NCBI GenBank assembly: GCA_964036315.1
Contig: OZ038487.1
Location: 53,387,282 to 53,451,281 of the forward strand
DNA from: Acanthosepion esculentum
Taxonomy: Eukaryota; Mollusca; Cephalopoda; Sepiida; Sepiidae
DNA: 64,000 bases
Direction: 5' to 3'
The notes below the pieces were generated by a model that searched no databases, had not been told where the DNA came from, and saw only the letters and a list, made by a program, of their open reading frames with translations. Positions within the stretch are counted from its first letter, which is position 1. Each line of letters opens with the position of its first letter. A program made the position numbers and the translations under genes. Positions 52,160 to 62,679 of the stretch are shown piece by piece.

Positions 52160-53240
52160 TGGAGAGTATGAAGAGACAGAAACCCATCAGCCAATGAAAT
52201 GTTTTTATGGCTTTACTGTTTTAGTACTCTATAAGTGGGGGCTGTCTACTGTTTTATCAAAACAAAATTAAGATGAGTAGTTTACTATATTTCTTGCAAG
52301 TGATACTGAATTTGTATTTGAAACTTTCTGCAGAGGAGGTGAAGAAGAATATTTTTTGAGTCACAGTTTAAAGCCAAGACAAAAATGCTGATATCTTAAG
52401 AGGGAACAACAAGGAGGCCTTAAAGTTATAGCAAAAGTAGATGTATTGACAATAAATGCAAGTCAAACAATAGGTTTATATAAAAATATCATTGCTATGT
52501 GGTAAGTTCGGTGAGTTCTATCAACCTCTATTGTACAGCATAGCTGGGGTTTCTAATATCAGTGGCACTCAATGGAAACAAGCAAATACATCTACATGGA
52601 ATTATTTTTCCCCCAAGAGATCTTAAAAGGAGAAGTGTTTTACTTACAATGGCAATTCTGTTCTTGCTTCTTTACCAGGTGCATAACGGGCAAGCCTGTC
52701 TTTTGCTGAAATAAACTGAAGTAGATAGAAATAGAGAGGGAAGGAAAAGTAAGAGAAAAAGAAGGTGAATGAGTGCCAAAGTGTGCATGTGGATGTATTT
52801 GTCTAAGATGACTTAATGACTTCAGGGTTACTGCCCCTTGCTAACCTCTTCTGGATCTGAAAAACATAAAAGAAAGTATCAAAAGTAAAGAAAGCTGCAT
52901 TTTAGTGAACTTCTATTTGATTATTGTTTCTCTTCAGCCTCACATCTCAGTTTGCTAAATGTCCTACTAACTTCCTGGAATTTTTTCTTTTATTCCTTTT
53001 TTTTATTGAATTTTCTTAAACACTTTCTTCCTTGTTATATTTTTCATTTCTGTATAGGGATCTTAGTAGAATAAGTAGCCGAACTTCCATGGCTGATTCC
53101 CACAGAATGTGTGTGCATCACCTGAAGAACTCTTTTTTTTTTTTTCTTGAAAAGTCAGGTCTTTTCGTTATCCAAGAAAGAAGTTGTTCACATTGTATGT
53201 GAGGCTTAGGAGATTTCATGCATTGTGTAAAAGAGCAGAA
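52160..53240. other. Unassigned DNA
   Basis: No gene or repeat was recognised; poly-T runs occur near 52995-53010 and 53128-53142. Confidence 0.5.

Positions 53241-53243
<3 letters not shown>

Positions 53244-53285
<42 letters not shown>
53244..53285 (+). repeat. (TA)n tract
   Basis: Pure TA run. Confidence 0.95.
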
Positions 53286-53288
<3 letters not shown>

Positions 53289-53329
53289 CCAACTGCATCT
53301 ACCAGTTTGAATATTTGAGAAATCTTGTC

Positions 53330-53445
53330 AGAAAAATTTGCATGCTCTGGCAGGATTTGAACCTGAATCCCATTTGGGAAACTGTCACTGGATCTGATGT
53401 ACCTAACTGCTCAACCACATAAGACTTACAGTCAAACAAAGCCTA
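53330..53445 (-). mobile_element. tRNA-derived SINE head, family 2
   Basis: On the minus strand: TTATGTGGTTGAGCAGTTAG (A box), ACATCAGATCCAGTGACAGT (shared with 23.7 kb) and CAGGTTCAAATCCTGCC (B box). The head is well preserved; the tail is not present. Confidence 0.75.
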
Positions 53446-53639
53446 AATAGTGCTTTTGAAGTCACGCTCTCTGCCAATTATCAAAACATCCATATCTGCT
53501 CTGTTTTATATCCTAACATAAACAAAGACAATTTATTTTAAGAAAGGAATTAAATCTGACATATTTTGATTTCAAATCTATTTTGTTTAAATGTTATTTT
53601 TGATGGATACTCATATTCCAGTAGAAGCCAGGAAATTTT

Positions 53640-54250
53640 TCTCCTGGGAATCGATCCTTCAAATCTACAAATCAACCATTTGCCCTTGCATGGAGTATTG
53701 CTGCCATATATGGTCTGGAGCCCCATCTGTTTGCCTTGGGGTTCTTGATAAGATCTAGATACGGGTATGCAACATAACTGGCCCTGATGTGTCATCTCGT
53801 CTGCAGTCGCTCTCTCACAGATGCGCCATCGCCTCGCTCTGTCTTTTTTACAAATACTTTCACGGTAATTGCTTCAATGAGCTGCTTTTGCTGGTTCCCA
53901 TGCTTCATGAATTCAAGCGTCCTATGAGGCTGGCATCCTGCTCCCACCCTTTCACTGATGAAACTGTTAAGTGTAGACGTCTCTTCTACTCCAATAGCCT
54001 CATATCTCGCACCTCTCGTCTGTGGAACTCCCTTCCTTATTACTGTTTCCCTGACAACTATAATCTCCAACTATTCAAATGTAATGTCAATCGACATCTC
54101 CAGTTGCCTTGATCTATCCCCTATCCTTCTCCACATCCTTTCCTTTAACACTCCTATCTGCTCTCACTTCAAATCTTCTGTAACCCCTTGTGTGCTAGTG
54201 GCTTCCAGCCTTGCTTGGGGTGAAAAGCTTAAAAAAAACAAAAAAAAAAA
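53640..54250 (+). pseudogene. LINE 3' end, best-preserved copy
   Basis: The first part is shifted (PSNLQINHLPLHGVLLPYMV, the usual VRP..EYC..W region). An open frame from 53789 then runs LQSLSHRCAIASLCLFYKYF, HGNCFNELLLLVPMLHEFKR, CRRLFYSNSLISRTSRLWNS and CFPDNYNLQLFKCNVNRHLQ to the natural stop at 54110. The 3' UTR ends CAGCCTTGCTTGGGGTGAAA, AGCTT, then an A-rich tail. This copy defines the 3' end of the family. It is 5' truncated and lacks RT. Confidence 0.9.
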
Positions 54251-54319
54251 CAATTAAAAAATACTGTTTAATTAAAAGATAGAGCTTCTACTCAAATGTG
54301 TGTATTCATTAAAAATAAT

Positions 54320-54545
54320 GTTTAAATAAAATAAAAATAAATTAAAAATAAAAATATATGTATATATAACTCGTATAGTGTATATTTTGGCAGCATATTA
54401 TCATTAAGACATGTCTCTTTAAATAATTTATACACGTTTTGTCTAATTATTTTTAAAAGGATCCTCTCATAATTATGGCCAAGTTTCTTAGTGTCTTTAT
54501 ATAAGTAAGACAGAAAATTACCATGTTGATGCATATTCATTTTAT
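54320..54545 (-). repeat. Repeat U2 copy
   Basis: The minus-strand frame gives NFLSYLYKDTKKLGHNYERI, LLKIIRQNVYKLFKETCLND and NMLPKYT. It lies just 3' of the Penelope-like element on the same strand, but no continuity was seen. Confidence 0.55.
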
Positions 54546-54699
54546 TCCAAGTAGTTCTGACATTAACACAAATGTCAGGGTCTTGTTTTTTGTTGTGTTC
54601 ATCATTTTTATAAGATAAAATTGTTACATTCTCTGAAAATTAAGCTTTTTATATGTGCAGTGAAAAACACTAAGGTTATGTATGCTACAATTTTAAATT

Positions 54700-54860
54700 T
54701 TATCATGTAGGCTCATCGGCAAACGTCAAGGGAGGTAACTAAAAAAAACACGACCATGATGATGACATTGCACAATGCAATCTTCAGGTGCTGAGTATAT
54801 ACTGACCATTACATAATTTAAATGTTAATAAAAATATCTGATTGGCACAGTTATATATTA
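54700..54860 (-). repeat. Possible 3' region of a Penelope-like element
   Basis: On the minus strand: CAGCACCTGAAGATTGCATT, GTGCAATGTCATCATCATGG, then AGTTACCTCCCTTGACG. CTGAAGA is followed by a TTGCA/TGCAA hairpin. The position after the element at 55.06-56.9 kb on the same strand suggests its 3' end. Confidence 0.45.
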
Positions 54861-54917
54861 TACTGGGATTACAGTTTTTAATTCTAAAAAATATATTTGA
54901 TATTTAGAATAAATGGA

Positions 54918-54942
54918 ATTTATATATATATATATATATAAA
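54918..54942 (+). repeat. Short (TA)n tract
   Basis: TA run. Confidence 0.9.
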
Positions 54943-55057
54943 AAAAATATTTTAGAGTTGTGGATATTAATTTTTTATATTAACCATAAAGGGAGATTAC
55001 TGGTCCTTTTTAAAAAAACAAAACAAAAACAATCCATAATTTACATGAAAAATTAAT

Positions 55058-56900
55058 CTAGATCAATGTATTTGAGCAGATATTTATTTTTATGCCTATA
55101 TGTAACCATCAATTTATTTCTCTTTTTTAATAAGCTAGGGATATGTAAGTGTTTTAAGATAACTAATTTTTCAACAAGGCATAAATAACATTTATTGCCT
55201 TTCCTATTGTAAGATTTGGTTCTTTCTACAATGTCCTATGTAATAAAGGGTGTATTACCACCATTCTTTAATTGCTAGAAATGTTTTGAGAGAGCACTGC
55301 TCATTATGTATTTTATATTGCTTAAAGTCATTGAATAATAATAGAAAAATATTTCCAAGGATTTTCAGTGGAATCAAAATAAAATTTGACATCGTTAGCA
55401 GAATATTATTAGTCATACATTGACCATTTAAAGGTCAGACCATATTTTTTGGCAGTTGCATTTATTTTTTAAAAAGGTTTGTGGTGTTTGTTGGACATGT
55501 ATCTCTTTAATATAATATTGTTATGTTGAGATACAGATTTATCAATATTGCTAATGCAGCTATATCTGAGCTTAATATTATTTTTGTTAAAAATCTTTTT
55601 TAGTGTTAGTGAATGATTAAAGTATTTATGAATTAAATTTAGGAAAATTCTTCCAATATTAGTTTGAACATTACGATTAAAAGGGGGATCAAACCATATA
55701 ATGTTATGTCTATAGTGTTTCTGTTTATTTTTACTTTGTTTTTTCTAAATACACTAAATCTACTTTATAGTTGCTTAGTTCTAAAGCTTGGTAGTGGTAA
55801 TATTTAGCTTGTGATCTTTGAATAATTTTGTTAGTTACTTTCTCAATTAGTCTATATTCCTTGGATTTGTTTTACGGAGGAGACTTACACTGTCATCTCT
55901 ATAGTGCCTGGTGTCCTTAATGCTGAAAATAAATCTTACTCGCCATAATAACAAGATACCAACAATTTCACTTGCCTCTGTTGAGTCATATGCTACCATA
56001 GCAATATTAAAGTGTGGGTTATTTCTTTTGGTCCACAAATGACAATTATGGAATAATGTAGGTTTTTTTGGCAGTTTTATGATTTTGATTTCATGGTCAT
56101 GAATATAACAGTATTCTTTTGCTAAATTTATAGAAGACATTAGCAGATTTTCAGTAAGGGACAGGTAAAAGTCACAAATACCGAATTGGATGAATGTACA
56201 TTCTTTCTTGCTTTTTATATTAGTAAACCATTCTAGGGTTTCTGTTGTTTTATGTCACTGGTTAATTCCTTGAGTATCTTGTGTGTATTTGTATGCTTTT
56301 TCAAGTTTTTTTCTGATTTTACCAATATTACTTTTAGTTGGGTTCACTAATATGTATTGTGGGTTGTTTATGAAATTTGCTTTGTAGTCTTTAACTGTAA
56401 TGAATGCTTGTTGTTTGTGGAATTTGTAAATCCTATCATCAATTTTTAATTCAGTGGCTATCTTCTTGGTTTCACTATTGATGCTATTTTCCCTGTTGTT
56501 GGGTGCCTTTTTATAAAACTTATTAACTTCTTTGTTAATAGCTTTATGGTACATACCTGCATCGATTTTGTAATGGTTACCCTCTTGTCTGCTTTGATAA
56601 TTATTTTATCTGATTTCTTTTATCATTGAAACGTCCTTTTGCATTTTTTTGCTTTAGATCATTGGTAGTTTTAGCGAATTTAACTTTGTCTCTGACCAAG
56701 AATAAATCTTTCTCAATGCCCAATAATTGTTCATGGCTGGCATGGTGGTGAGTTTTGGACTTACATCCATAAAAAGCTTGGCATCTTTTAAGTTGTTATA
56801 CTTGTCATTATTCTTAAAGAAGAAGAGTTCTTCCTCATTCTTTTTATGATTCTCTTGAACTTGTGTAAAAGGGTCAGTTTATAAGATCTTTTTTCAGGAA
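55058..56900 (-). pseudogene. Penelope-like retroelement ORF (RT plus GIY-YIG), decayed
   Basis: The minus strand carries, in order: SRQEGNHYKIDAGMYHKAIN, FITVKDYKANFINNPQYILV (usual KDHK.NF.NNP..RLINP), SNIGKIRK, KECTFIQFGICDFYLSLTEN (palm A, with the catalytic Asp of FDI changed to Gly), CHLWTKRNNPHFNIAMVAYD, TEASEIVG and HYRDDSV (YRDD-type motif C, kept). Next come NIIWFDPPFNRNVQTNIG, KIFNKNNIKLRYSCISN, a GIY-YIG-like YFDSTENPWKYFSI, and a C-terminal KCYLCLVEKLVILKHL with RHKNKYLL. This layout is that of an RT joined to a C-terminal GIY-YIG endonuclease, common in cnidarians and molluscs and classed with Penelope-like elements (from memory). At least six frame changes. Length of about 600 codons fits the family. 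Confidence 0.8.
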
Positions 56901-56904
56901 CCAA

Positions 56905-57035
56905 GATGGTTTTGCGGAGTAGTCCAAATTAACTGGTTCCATATTAAAATAATGGTTAGGATACAAAGTATAAATATTTTTATTACACCTATAACAGTGC
57001 TTAACTAAAAGGAGCAAAATATAAATATGTCATAC
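56905..57035. other. Unassigned DNA
   Basis: May be upstream sequence of the Penelope-like element; no match. Confidence 0.35.
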
Positions 57036-57074
57036 ATACACACACACACACACACACACACATACATACATACA

Positions 57075-57111
<37 letters not shown>
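57036..57111 (+). repeat. (CA)n(CATA)n(TA)n compound microsatellite
   Basis: CA repeats pass into CATA and then TA repeats; the TA part abuts the palindrome. Confidence 0.95.
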
Positions 57112-57114
<3 letters not shown>

Positions 57115-57351
57115 CATTTATTTAAATATTATAACATGAATATGTTATAAAATCACTATAAAAATAGCCATTTCGTTTCGACACTCCCGTGTCTTTTCAA
57201 GTGATGGTGTTGAATGTAGAATAAAACCTTTAAAGATTTTATTCTACATTCAACACCATCACTTGAAAAGACACGGGAGTGTTGAAACGAAATGGCTATT
57301 TTTGTAGTGATTTTATAACATATTCATGTTATAATATTTAAATAAATGATT
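57112..57351. repeat. Foldback family 2, near-perfect 240-bp palindrome
   Basis: Arms of 115 bp (57112-57226 and 57237-57351) differ at only two positions by eye and are separated by 10 bp. The arms contain GTTTCGACACTCCCGTGTCT and GATGGTGTTGAATGTAGAAT. The flank 57352-57445 (ACTCTGTATTGAGCACTCTT, GGTTATTGGAACTTACTCTG) belongs to the same family, as the inverted copy at 6.94 kb shows. A (TA)n closes the unit at 57442-57481. Confidence 0.95.
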
Positions 57352-57440
57352 ATACCTGCTCTACTCTGTATTGAGCACTCTTTAAAGAATAATAATTGTT
57401 GGTTATTGGAACTTACTCTGTATATACCAATCCCACACTT

Positions 57441-57441
<1 letters not shown>

Positions 57442-57481
<40 letters not shown>
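57442..57481 (+). repeat. (TA)n tract
   Basis: TA run after the foldback flank. Confidence 0.95.
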
Positions 57482-57483
<2 letters not shown>

Positions 57484-57554
57484 AATGCACACATACACAT
57501 GATGTGCATGCATCCAAATATTTATCCACCATAAACAGTCTTCTGGACAATCTA

Positions 57555-58275
57555 AAATATACATTTATTTTTAATGTCGTGTCCCTTCATGACATAGATG
57601 ATCATGGTTCTTCACAATTTCGTTTTTTATTTTCTGTATCCTTCTAAAACTTCTTTGGGAAAAATGGCTTGGTTTGCAATTGCCTCCACAGTTTGGAATT
57701 CAGAGTTGTTCATCACTCTGTTCACCATTTTGCTCTATTTGTTCTTGTACAGTTCTAACCTAAGCTTATTAAACTGAAATGAATCAAAAGAAAGAAAACA
57801 CAAAAGCCAAAAAGAAACAAAAGAAAATCTTCTTTTGTAATATGACAAACATGACAATGTCAGACTATTCAATGAGTAATGCAATCAATAGATCATCTCA
57901 TTAAATTGAAAAAAAAATGTTTTTTTCTTTAATTTCATGTTCCTTCCAGACTGATGTGACTTTCCCCAGATTCCTTTTTCTTATTATATGTGAATTCCAA
58001 TGACTTCTTTGTAAAAATAGTGGAATATTTTCCTGTTACCTTCTCACTGTTTTTGCAATTCACAGATTTTTCTTCAAAAAAATGAAATGGAATTGACTAA
58101 AAAAATAACTAGTAATCTATTTTTTAAATTCCATGTCCCTTTAAGATGTAAGTGATTATGACTCTCCACATATTCCTCTTCTTTATTATCTGTGAATTGC
58201 CATGCTTTATTGATAAAAATAGTGCACTGGTTTTCTTTTGCCTTCTGCTCAGTTTGGAATTCAGAGTTTAACTTC
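57555..58275. repeat. Three diverged copies of an RTE-tail-like unit
   Basis: Segments at about 57565-57710, 57930-58070 and 58120-58272 share the order (T)TCATGT(T/C)CCTT..(A)GAC or AGAT, a TGATC(A)TGG-like word, a TTC.TTT.TTATTTTCTGT or TTATTATCTGTGAATTGCCA block, a AAAAATAGTG..TGG block and GTTTGGAATTCAGAGTTT. The first lines recall the RTE 3' tail (CATGTCC..GATCATGGCT). It could be a short satellite derived from it. Confidence 0.5.
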
Positions 58276-58450
58276 TGCTAGGCCAGTGGTTCCCAAATGG
58301 TGTGACACACCTCATAGGTGCTGTGCACCTCATAGATGCAGTGGAAGAAGATAGCAGGTGAGGCGGAATGATTGAAAGATAATCAAAGATTTAGAAATAG
58401 TTTAAAAAATTCATATGCTAAAAATAAATATGATTTCAAAATTTAAAATA

Positions 58451-59733
58451 CAAGGTAACCAAAAAAGTTCTGTCCGTTTTTTCATTAGTCATTGAATGAA
58501 GTTGAAATATATATGAAATGCATGTAGCAATTGTTTTCAAATTCGAACAGCCGGATGTAGGAACATCAGACATTATAAAAAATATGCGCACCATGCCGGG
58601 CCATCAGTTATAAGCCGGACAGCTGTGAGAAGGATGTAAGTGTCTAGAGATCTCGTTCAGGGCTCTTTGCTTTATGACTTCAAAGTGGGCTTATCAGCAG
58701 CTGCATCAAGTCGCCGCATATGTCAAGCGTTTGGGGATAGTGCTGTGGATGAACATACTGCAAGACGTTGGTTTTGAAAATTCAAGTTGGGAGATTTGTC
58801 TCTCCATGATGAGCCTCGCAGTGGACAACCACAGGTCTTGAATGACGGAGTCCTGAAGGCGACCATTGAAGAGAACAGTAGTCTAATGTCTGGTGAACTT
58901 GCAAGACAATTCAACATTTCCGATGAAACAGTTAGACTTCACCTGCACCTCCTAGGTAAGATGTACAAACTGAGCAAGTGGGTTCCGCAAACGCTGTTGG
59001 AGGTCCACAAGGGACGAGTGGCAGCCTGCGTATCGCTGCTTTCTCGCCACCGTACCGCATCCTTATTCAATCGAGTGCTTAACAGTGATGAAAAGTGGGT
59101 TCTGTACGAAACTCCCAAGTGTTCCAGACATTGGTTGTCTCCTCAGGATGCTGTCCCTCACACAGCAAGACCACCTATGCACCAACGCAAGATTATGCTT
59201 TGTGTCTGATGGACAGGTCATCAAGTGGTTCATTATGAACTGCTACCAATGGGCCAAACAGTCACTGGAGACCTATACTTGCAGCAATTGAAATGTGTGC
59301 AACAGGCATTGTGCCAGAAGGAGCCAGCACTGGTGAATCACAATGGTGTGCTTTTCCTCCATGACAACGCCAGACTGCATGTCGCACGAGTGCTCAGTGA
59401 TACCATACAGCAACTTGGGTGGGAGACTTTGTGCCATCCACCTTATTCACCTGACCTTGAGCCATCCGATTACCACCTCTTCCACTCCCTGGATAATCAT
59501 CTTCATGGGAAATCCTTCACCAATCAAACAGACTTGCGCAAAGCCCTCACGGACTTCTTTGCGTCAAAACCCCCCAAGTTCTACCGCAAGGGCATTGAAC
59601 AGCTGGAGACACATTGGCAGAAGATGCTGGATGCTGATGGCGATTACTTCAAAGACTAAATATAAGTTGCACATACTGTGAAGCGTTTTCTTTTTTCCCT
59701 TTAAAAACCAACAGAACTTTTTTGGTTACCTTG
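58451..59733 (+). mobile_element. Mariner transposon, 1283 bp, nearly intact
   Basis: The ends CAAGGTAACCAAAAAAGTTC are identical inverted repeats for at least 23 bp, extending to about 31 bp with few mismatches. TA flanks both sides (58449-58450 and 59734-59735). The length, ends, single ORF and TA duplication are all canonical for mariner. It sits inside the hAT element and is therefore younger. Confidence 0.95.
58634..59659 (+). pseudogene. Mariner transposase (D,D34D), three premature stops
   Basis: The frame from the ATG at 58634 to the stop at 59657-59659 is 341 codons, the usual mariner length, with no frameshift. An N-terminal helix-turn-helix region (LLYDFKVGLSAAASSRRICQ) is followed by the DNA-binding and linker part (KWVPQTL). 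The catalytic residues are Asp 152 (SDEKW), Asp 244 (HDNARLHVA) and Asp 279 (PPYSPDLEPSDY), 34 residues apart for the last pair. Only three codons are stops: TAA right after the ATG (58637), TGA in WF*KF (near 58776) and TGA in LCV*W (59207). Each is one transition from Gln, Arg and Trp codons. Transposase would cut and paste the element at TA; this copy makes no full-length protein. Confidence 0.95.
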
Positions 59734-60024
59734 TACTATTATAGATTACTTGTAACTGCATGCATAAGTCCCAGTATAAATAATTACTGACGTTTATCAT
59801 TGTGCTATTTTTGCATTATAATAATAAGAATATAGTAACTAGGATCCACAGATTGGATAATGTTCTGACTTTGAATCTGCAGTTATCTTCCTTTAACCCT
59901 TTCGACCTTCTTTGCCATAGGGCTGATTGTGCCCTTTCACCAGGACTTCCCTTTGGTGAGGGGCAAACAATTTTTCATTCTGAAAATGTGGCCCAGAGAA
60001 AACAAGTTTGGGAACAAGTGTGCT

Positions 60025-60240
60025 AGACTGTCTGCCACTCAAGGCTAGATAGCCCAGTTTGCCTTGCTATTTAACCTATTGCTGTGGGGAGAAGAGTTCA
60101 TACCTTTACAGGTGCATTTCTGCTAAAGTTAATGCAGCAAACTAGGCCAGGATTGAAACTCAGTTTAGTGATCCCATTTTCTCTGCTGATAACCATTACA
60201 TTATCCACACATATATTACCCTTAAAAAATAAATCTTCAA
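60025..60240 (-). mobile_element. 5S-headed SINE, body fragment
   Basis: On the minus strand: GTGTGGATAATGTAATGGTT, GAGTTTCAATCCTGGCCTAG, AAAGGTATGAACTCTTCTCC, CCACAGCAATAGGTTAAATA. No 5S head. Confidence 0.55.
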
Positions 60241-60244
60241 GTTT

Positions 60245-60555
60245 TTCTTCCAGACACACACTTCCAAAATTCTTCAGCTTATTATTCTTATAAACTTAAA
60301 AATAGATTATTTTCACTTCTTGAAAATTTAAGAAAGCTAAGTATAACAATTGCATCATTAATAACAGCAGTATTGCAATTGGTTTATTTTTATCATTATT
60401 ATTATTATTATAAGATGAAGTACCTTCAACAGTTATTATTAATTTTTGGCTTGTATTTAATTTCATCTTAATTTTTATTTTATTTTTTATCACTTCTCGC
60501 AAACCTATTAGTTTACAGCAATAAGTAGACAGTACAGACTACCATATTATACATT
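60245..60555. other. Unassigned AT-rich DNA
   Basis: An (ATT)n run lies near 60390-60410. Nothing else was recognised. Confidence 0.45.
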
Positions 60556-60559
60556 TGTC

Positions 60560-60920
60560 TTGATTGTTTCATTTTTTATGGCTTATCAACATTTTGCAGG
60601 TTATTTAAAGCCAGAAAATATTTTAGATTGTAAGAATTTGTAGAGGGAGATCATAATGGTTTAGTGATACAAGTCTGACTAATTTACCCATAGCTAAGGA
60701 GAGAATAGGTGAATTCATACCTTTCCAATGTGTATTTCTACATAAGTAAATATAATGAACCCAATGAGAATTGGAACTCAGCTCTCCAATTAAAAATTCT
60801 AAGCCATTATCCATTATAACACCTGCACATCTATGCTTACAGCACCTGATATTCCCAAGCAGTCACCCATTTAGGTACTGATCAGGCTTGATATTGTCTA
60901 ACTTCAGTGATTTTATAGAA
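60560..60920 (-). mobile_element. 5S rRNA-headed SINE, near-complete copy
   Basis: The head on the minus strand (60910 to 60835) reads CACTGAAGTTAGACAATATC, AAGCCTGATCAGTACCTAAA, TGGGTGACTGCTTGGGAATA, TCAGGTGCTGTAAGC, following the 3' two-thirds of 5S rRNA with few changes. Then come the body (ATAGATGTGCAGGTGTTATA, GAGAGCTGAGTTCCAATTCT, TGGAAAGGTATGAATTCACC) and the tail (AGCTATGGGTAAATTAGTCA, GGCTTTAAATAACCTGCAAA, ATGTTGATAAGCCATAAAAA). This copy and that at 16.2 kb define the family. Confidence 0.85.
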
Positions 60921-61019
60921 ATTGATGCTTCAACATGATATAGTACACAGTTTTGATTTTATAAACAACTTCTTTAAATGCTGTATTCAAATTGAACTAA
61001 ATATTATGCAATTCCACTA

Positions 61020-61160
61020 CTGGCATCAGTATAGCTTCTTCATCTCTACAGCTTCCTGTCCTTTGTAACCCTTTTGTCTTTTTGCTTTATCTTCTAATAC
61101 CTGTTCTGTTAACCATTTATAGAAGCTCATTAAGTAGGTTATTCGCTGTGGTCATCTTCC
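61020..61160 (-). pseudogene. RTE 3' tail fragment
   Basis: CTACAGCTTCCTGTCCTTTG, ACCTGTTCTGTTAACCATTT and AGCTCATTAAGTAGGTTATT follow the RTE tail at 47.42-47.54 kb. Confidence 0.65.
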
Positions 61161-61575
61161 ATTATTTATATTTAGTTTCAATCCATAGTCTTTTGAAGTT
61201 TTGTTGAGTATTGTTGAAATGTTTTTCTCTATTTCTGGATACTAAGGCATCATTAGTATAGACAGATGTAAAATTTCATTGATCAACCTTTTTACAGCAT
61301 TCCTGAAATTAAAAGGTATATGCCTGAACTCAAAAGATTTGGTAATGACTGTTTTCTAAATAACCTATATGTTGACCAAGATTTCATAATATACCTTCAT
61401 AAGATCCACTTTCATAAAAACATTTCTAAGCTGTTGGCAAAATCATGGATATGAGGAAGAGGGTGACAATCAGAGATTATGTTCGTGTTAAAAAAAATCT
61501 CTATGATGGCACCAAATGATTGTTTCTAGTTTGGGCATCATCTGAAGTGAAGAAGATCACAGAATTCTGGGATCT
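61160..61575 (-). pseudogene. Gypsy-like reverse transcriptase fragment
   Basis: From about 61480 downward, in shifting frames: SDCHPLPHIHDFANSLEMF, then VITKSFEFRHIPFNFRNAVK (usual TPFGLFEFLRMPFGLRNAAQ), then SVYTNDALVSRNREKHFNNT, where the palm motif YIDD has become YTND. These are the central RT blocks of a Ty3/Gypsy element. It is unrelated in detail to the copy at 44 kb, whose palm motif is YIDN. Confidence 0.7.
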
Positions 61576-62200
61576 CATATAATTCCCAATTTAAGGTGGT
61601 GAATGTTTTGGTGGATCTTTAGTTATAATATAATTCTTTGCTGGATGTATATCTTTTATCATGGTGAAGAATCTACTTGTCATACCAGGGCTTTTCTTCT
61701 GTCTCGATTCTTGGAACCATTTCAACACTTCCAAATAAACATGTTGATTTACAGTTTGTCATTGGGCTAAGAATTTGTAGTAGATTATTCACTTATGATC
61801 AAAGAAACATATAACCATAATGTTGAAGTGCGTGTGAAAGCTACATACTTTTTTAGGCCAAGGGTAATTGCTTTCCACTGCATGTTTTGTTTCTGTGTTG
61901 TATTGAAAACATCACATTTCATTGCCAGTAAAGGTCTAAACAAATATTTCTGCATTGTTCAAAAAATCAGATAGAATGTGAAGTTGATATTTTTCTGCTT
62001 ATCAGATATAATTTGAATTACAGTCTTTGAGGAAATTTTTCTCATCCTCAAATCTTCTGGTAGAATTTGCTGCACTCTTTCAGTTGTACACTTAAATCTG
62101 AGTGTATTTCTATCTTTCATTGTCTACTTCTCTTGCCTCATCAGGTACCTCTTCTTGCCCATGTTTGGCACTCAGAAACAATAGATTACTTTATGGCATG
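61575..62200 (-). pseudogene. Mariner/Tc1-like transposase, heavily decayed
   Basis: Blocks on the minus strand: TGNEM.CFQYNTETKHAVES (usual TGDEsWxYxYDPETKxQS), PKKVCSFHTHFNIMVICFFD, then IIYYKFLAQ.QTVNQHVYLE and VLKWFQESRQKKSP. The last matches the FLPxGQTVNQxYYLEVLxRLRE signature of a mariner group different from the 58.5-kb copy. Many stops and shifts; catalytic residues cannot be read. It abuts the Gypsy fragment. Confidence 0.65.
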
Positions 62201-62489
62201 TTGACCATATGCCATTTTTAATAGGGCTGACGTTTTACCCACCACTTTTACCAATTTTCACACAAAGCTATGTTAATCTAGTGCTCCAGATTCTTTTCAC
62301 TGATTTTCCATCAGTATAACATGAACACATACAACTTCCTCTACTGCTTGGCAATGAATATCTCATCTAGTCTGCATCTCAAGAAAGCAAAAACTGAAAC
62401 ATATCTAGGTATACTCAGACACAAATGTTTGTCTCACTTATTATCCTAGTGCTATCATTTTGGGAATTCATTTTCATACAATGTATAAT

Positions 62490-62675
62490 TTCTGGCTACT
62501 TTATACAGCAATTCCGGTTGCACTTTCTTGAGAGTGCTCATAATCTTGTGGGATTAGTAGTAGTAGAACAAGCCCAATATGCTCAAACCCTTGGTCATGA
62601 TGACTTGTGACTTTTAACCACTGACAGCTTTCAAACAATTATGTCTGCCCAATTTCATTCACAAGTTAGAGACAA
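62490..62675 (-). mobile_element. tRNA-headed SINE, family 1, 3' fragment
   Basis: On the minus strand: CTTGTGAATGAAATTGGGCA, AAAGCTGTCAGTGGTTAAAA, GTCACAAGTCATCATGACCA, matching 52.04-52.13 kb. The head is missing. Confidence 0.65.
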
Positions 62676-62679
62676 TATA

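Larger units (their letters stand above)
58284..60020. mobile_element. hAT element, non-autonomous, split by a mariner
   Basis: The left end CAGTGGTTCCCAAATGG and the right end TTTGGGAACAAGTG are inverted repeats of hAT type. The flanks TGCTAGGC (58276-58283) and TGCTAGAC (60021-60028) are an 8-bp target duplication with one transition. Without the mariner the element is about 450 bp and has no transposase. The right part contains TTTAACCCTTTCGACC, a piggyBac-end-like word without a partner. Confidence 0.85.

Noticed and set aside
59893..59910. Second piggyBac MITE from the TTTAACCCTTTCGACC word
   Set aside because: No inverted partner or second TTAA was found inside or outside the hAT element.
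60835..60910. A functional 5S rRNA gene
   Set aside because: The 5' third is missing, the sequence carries many substitutions and continues into a SINE body.
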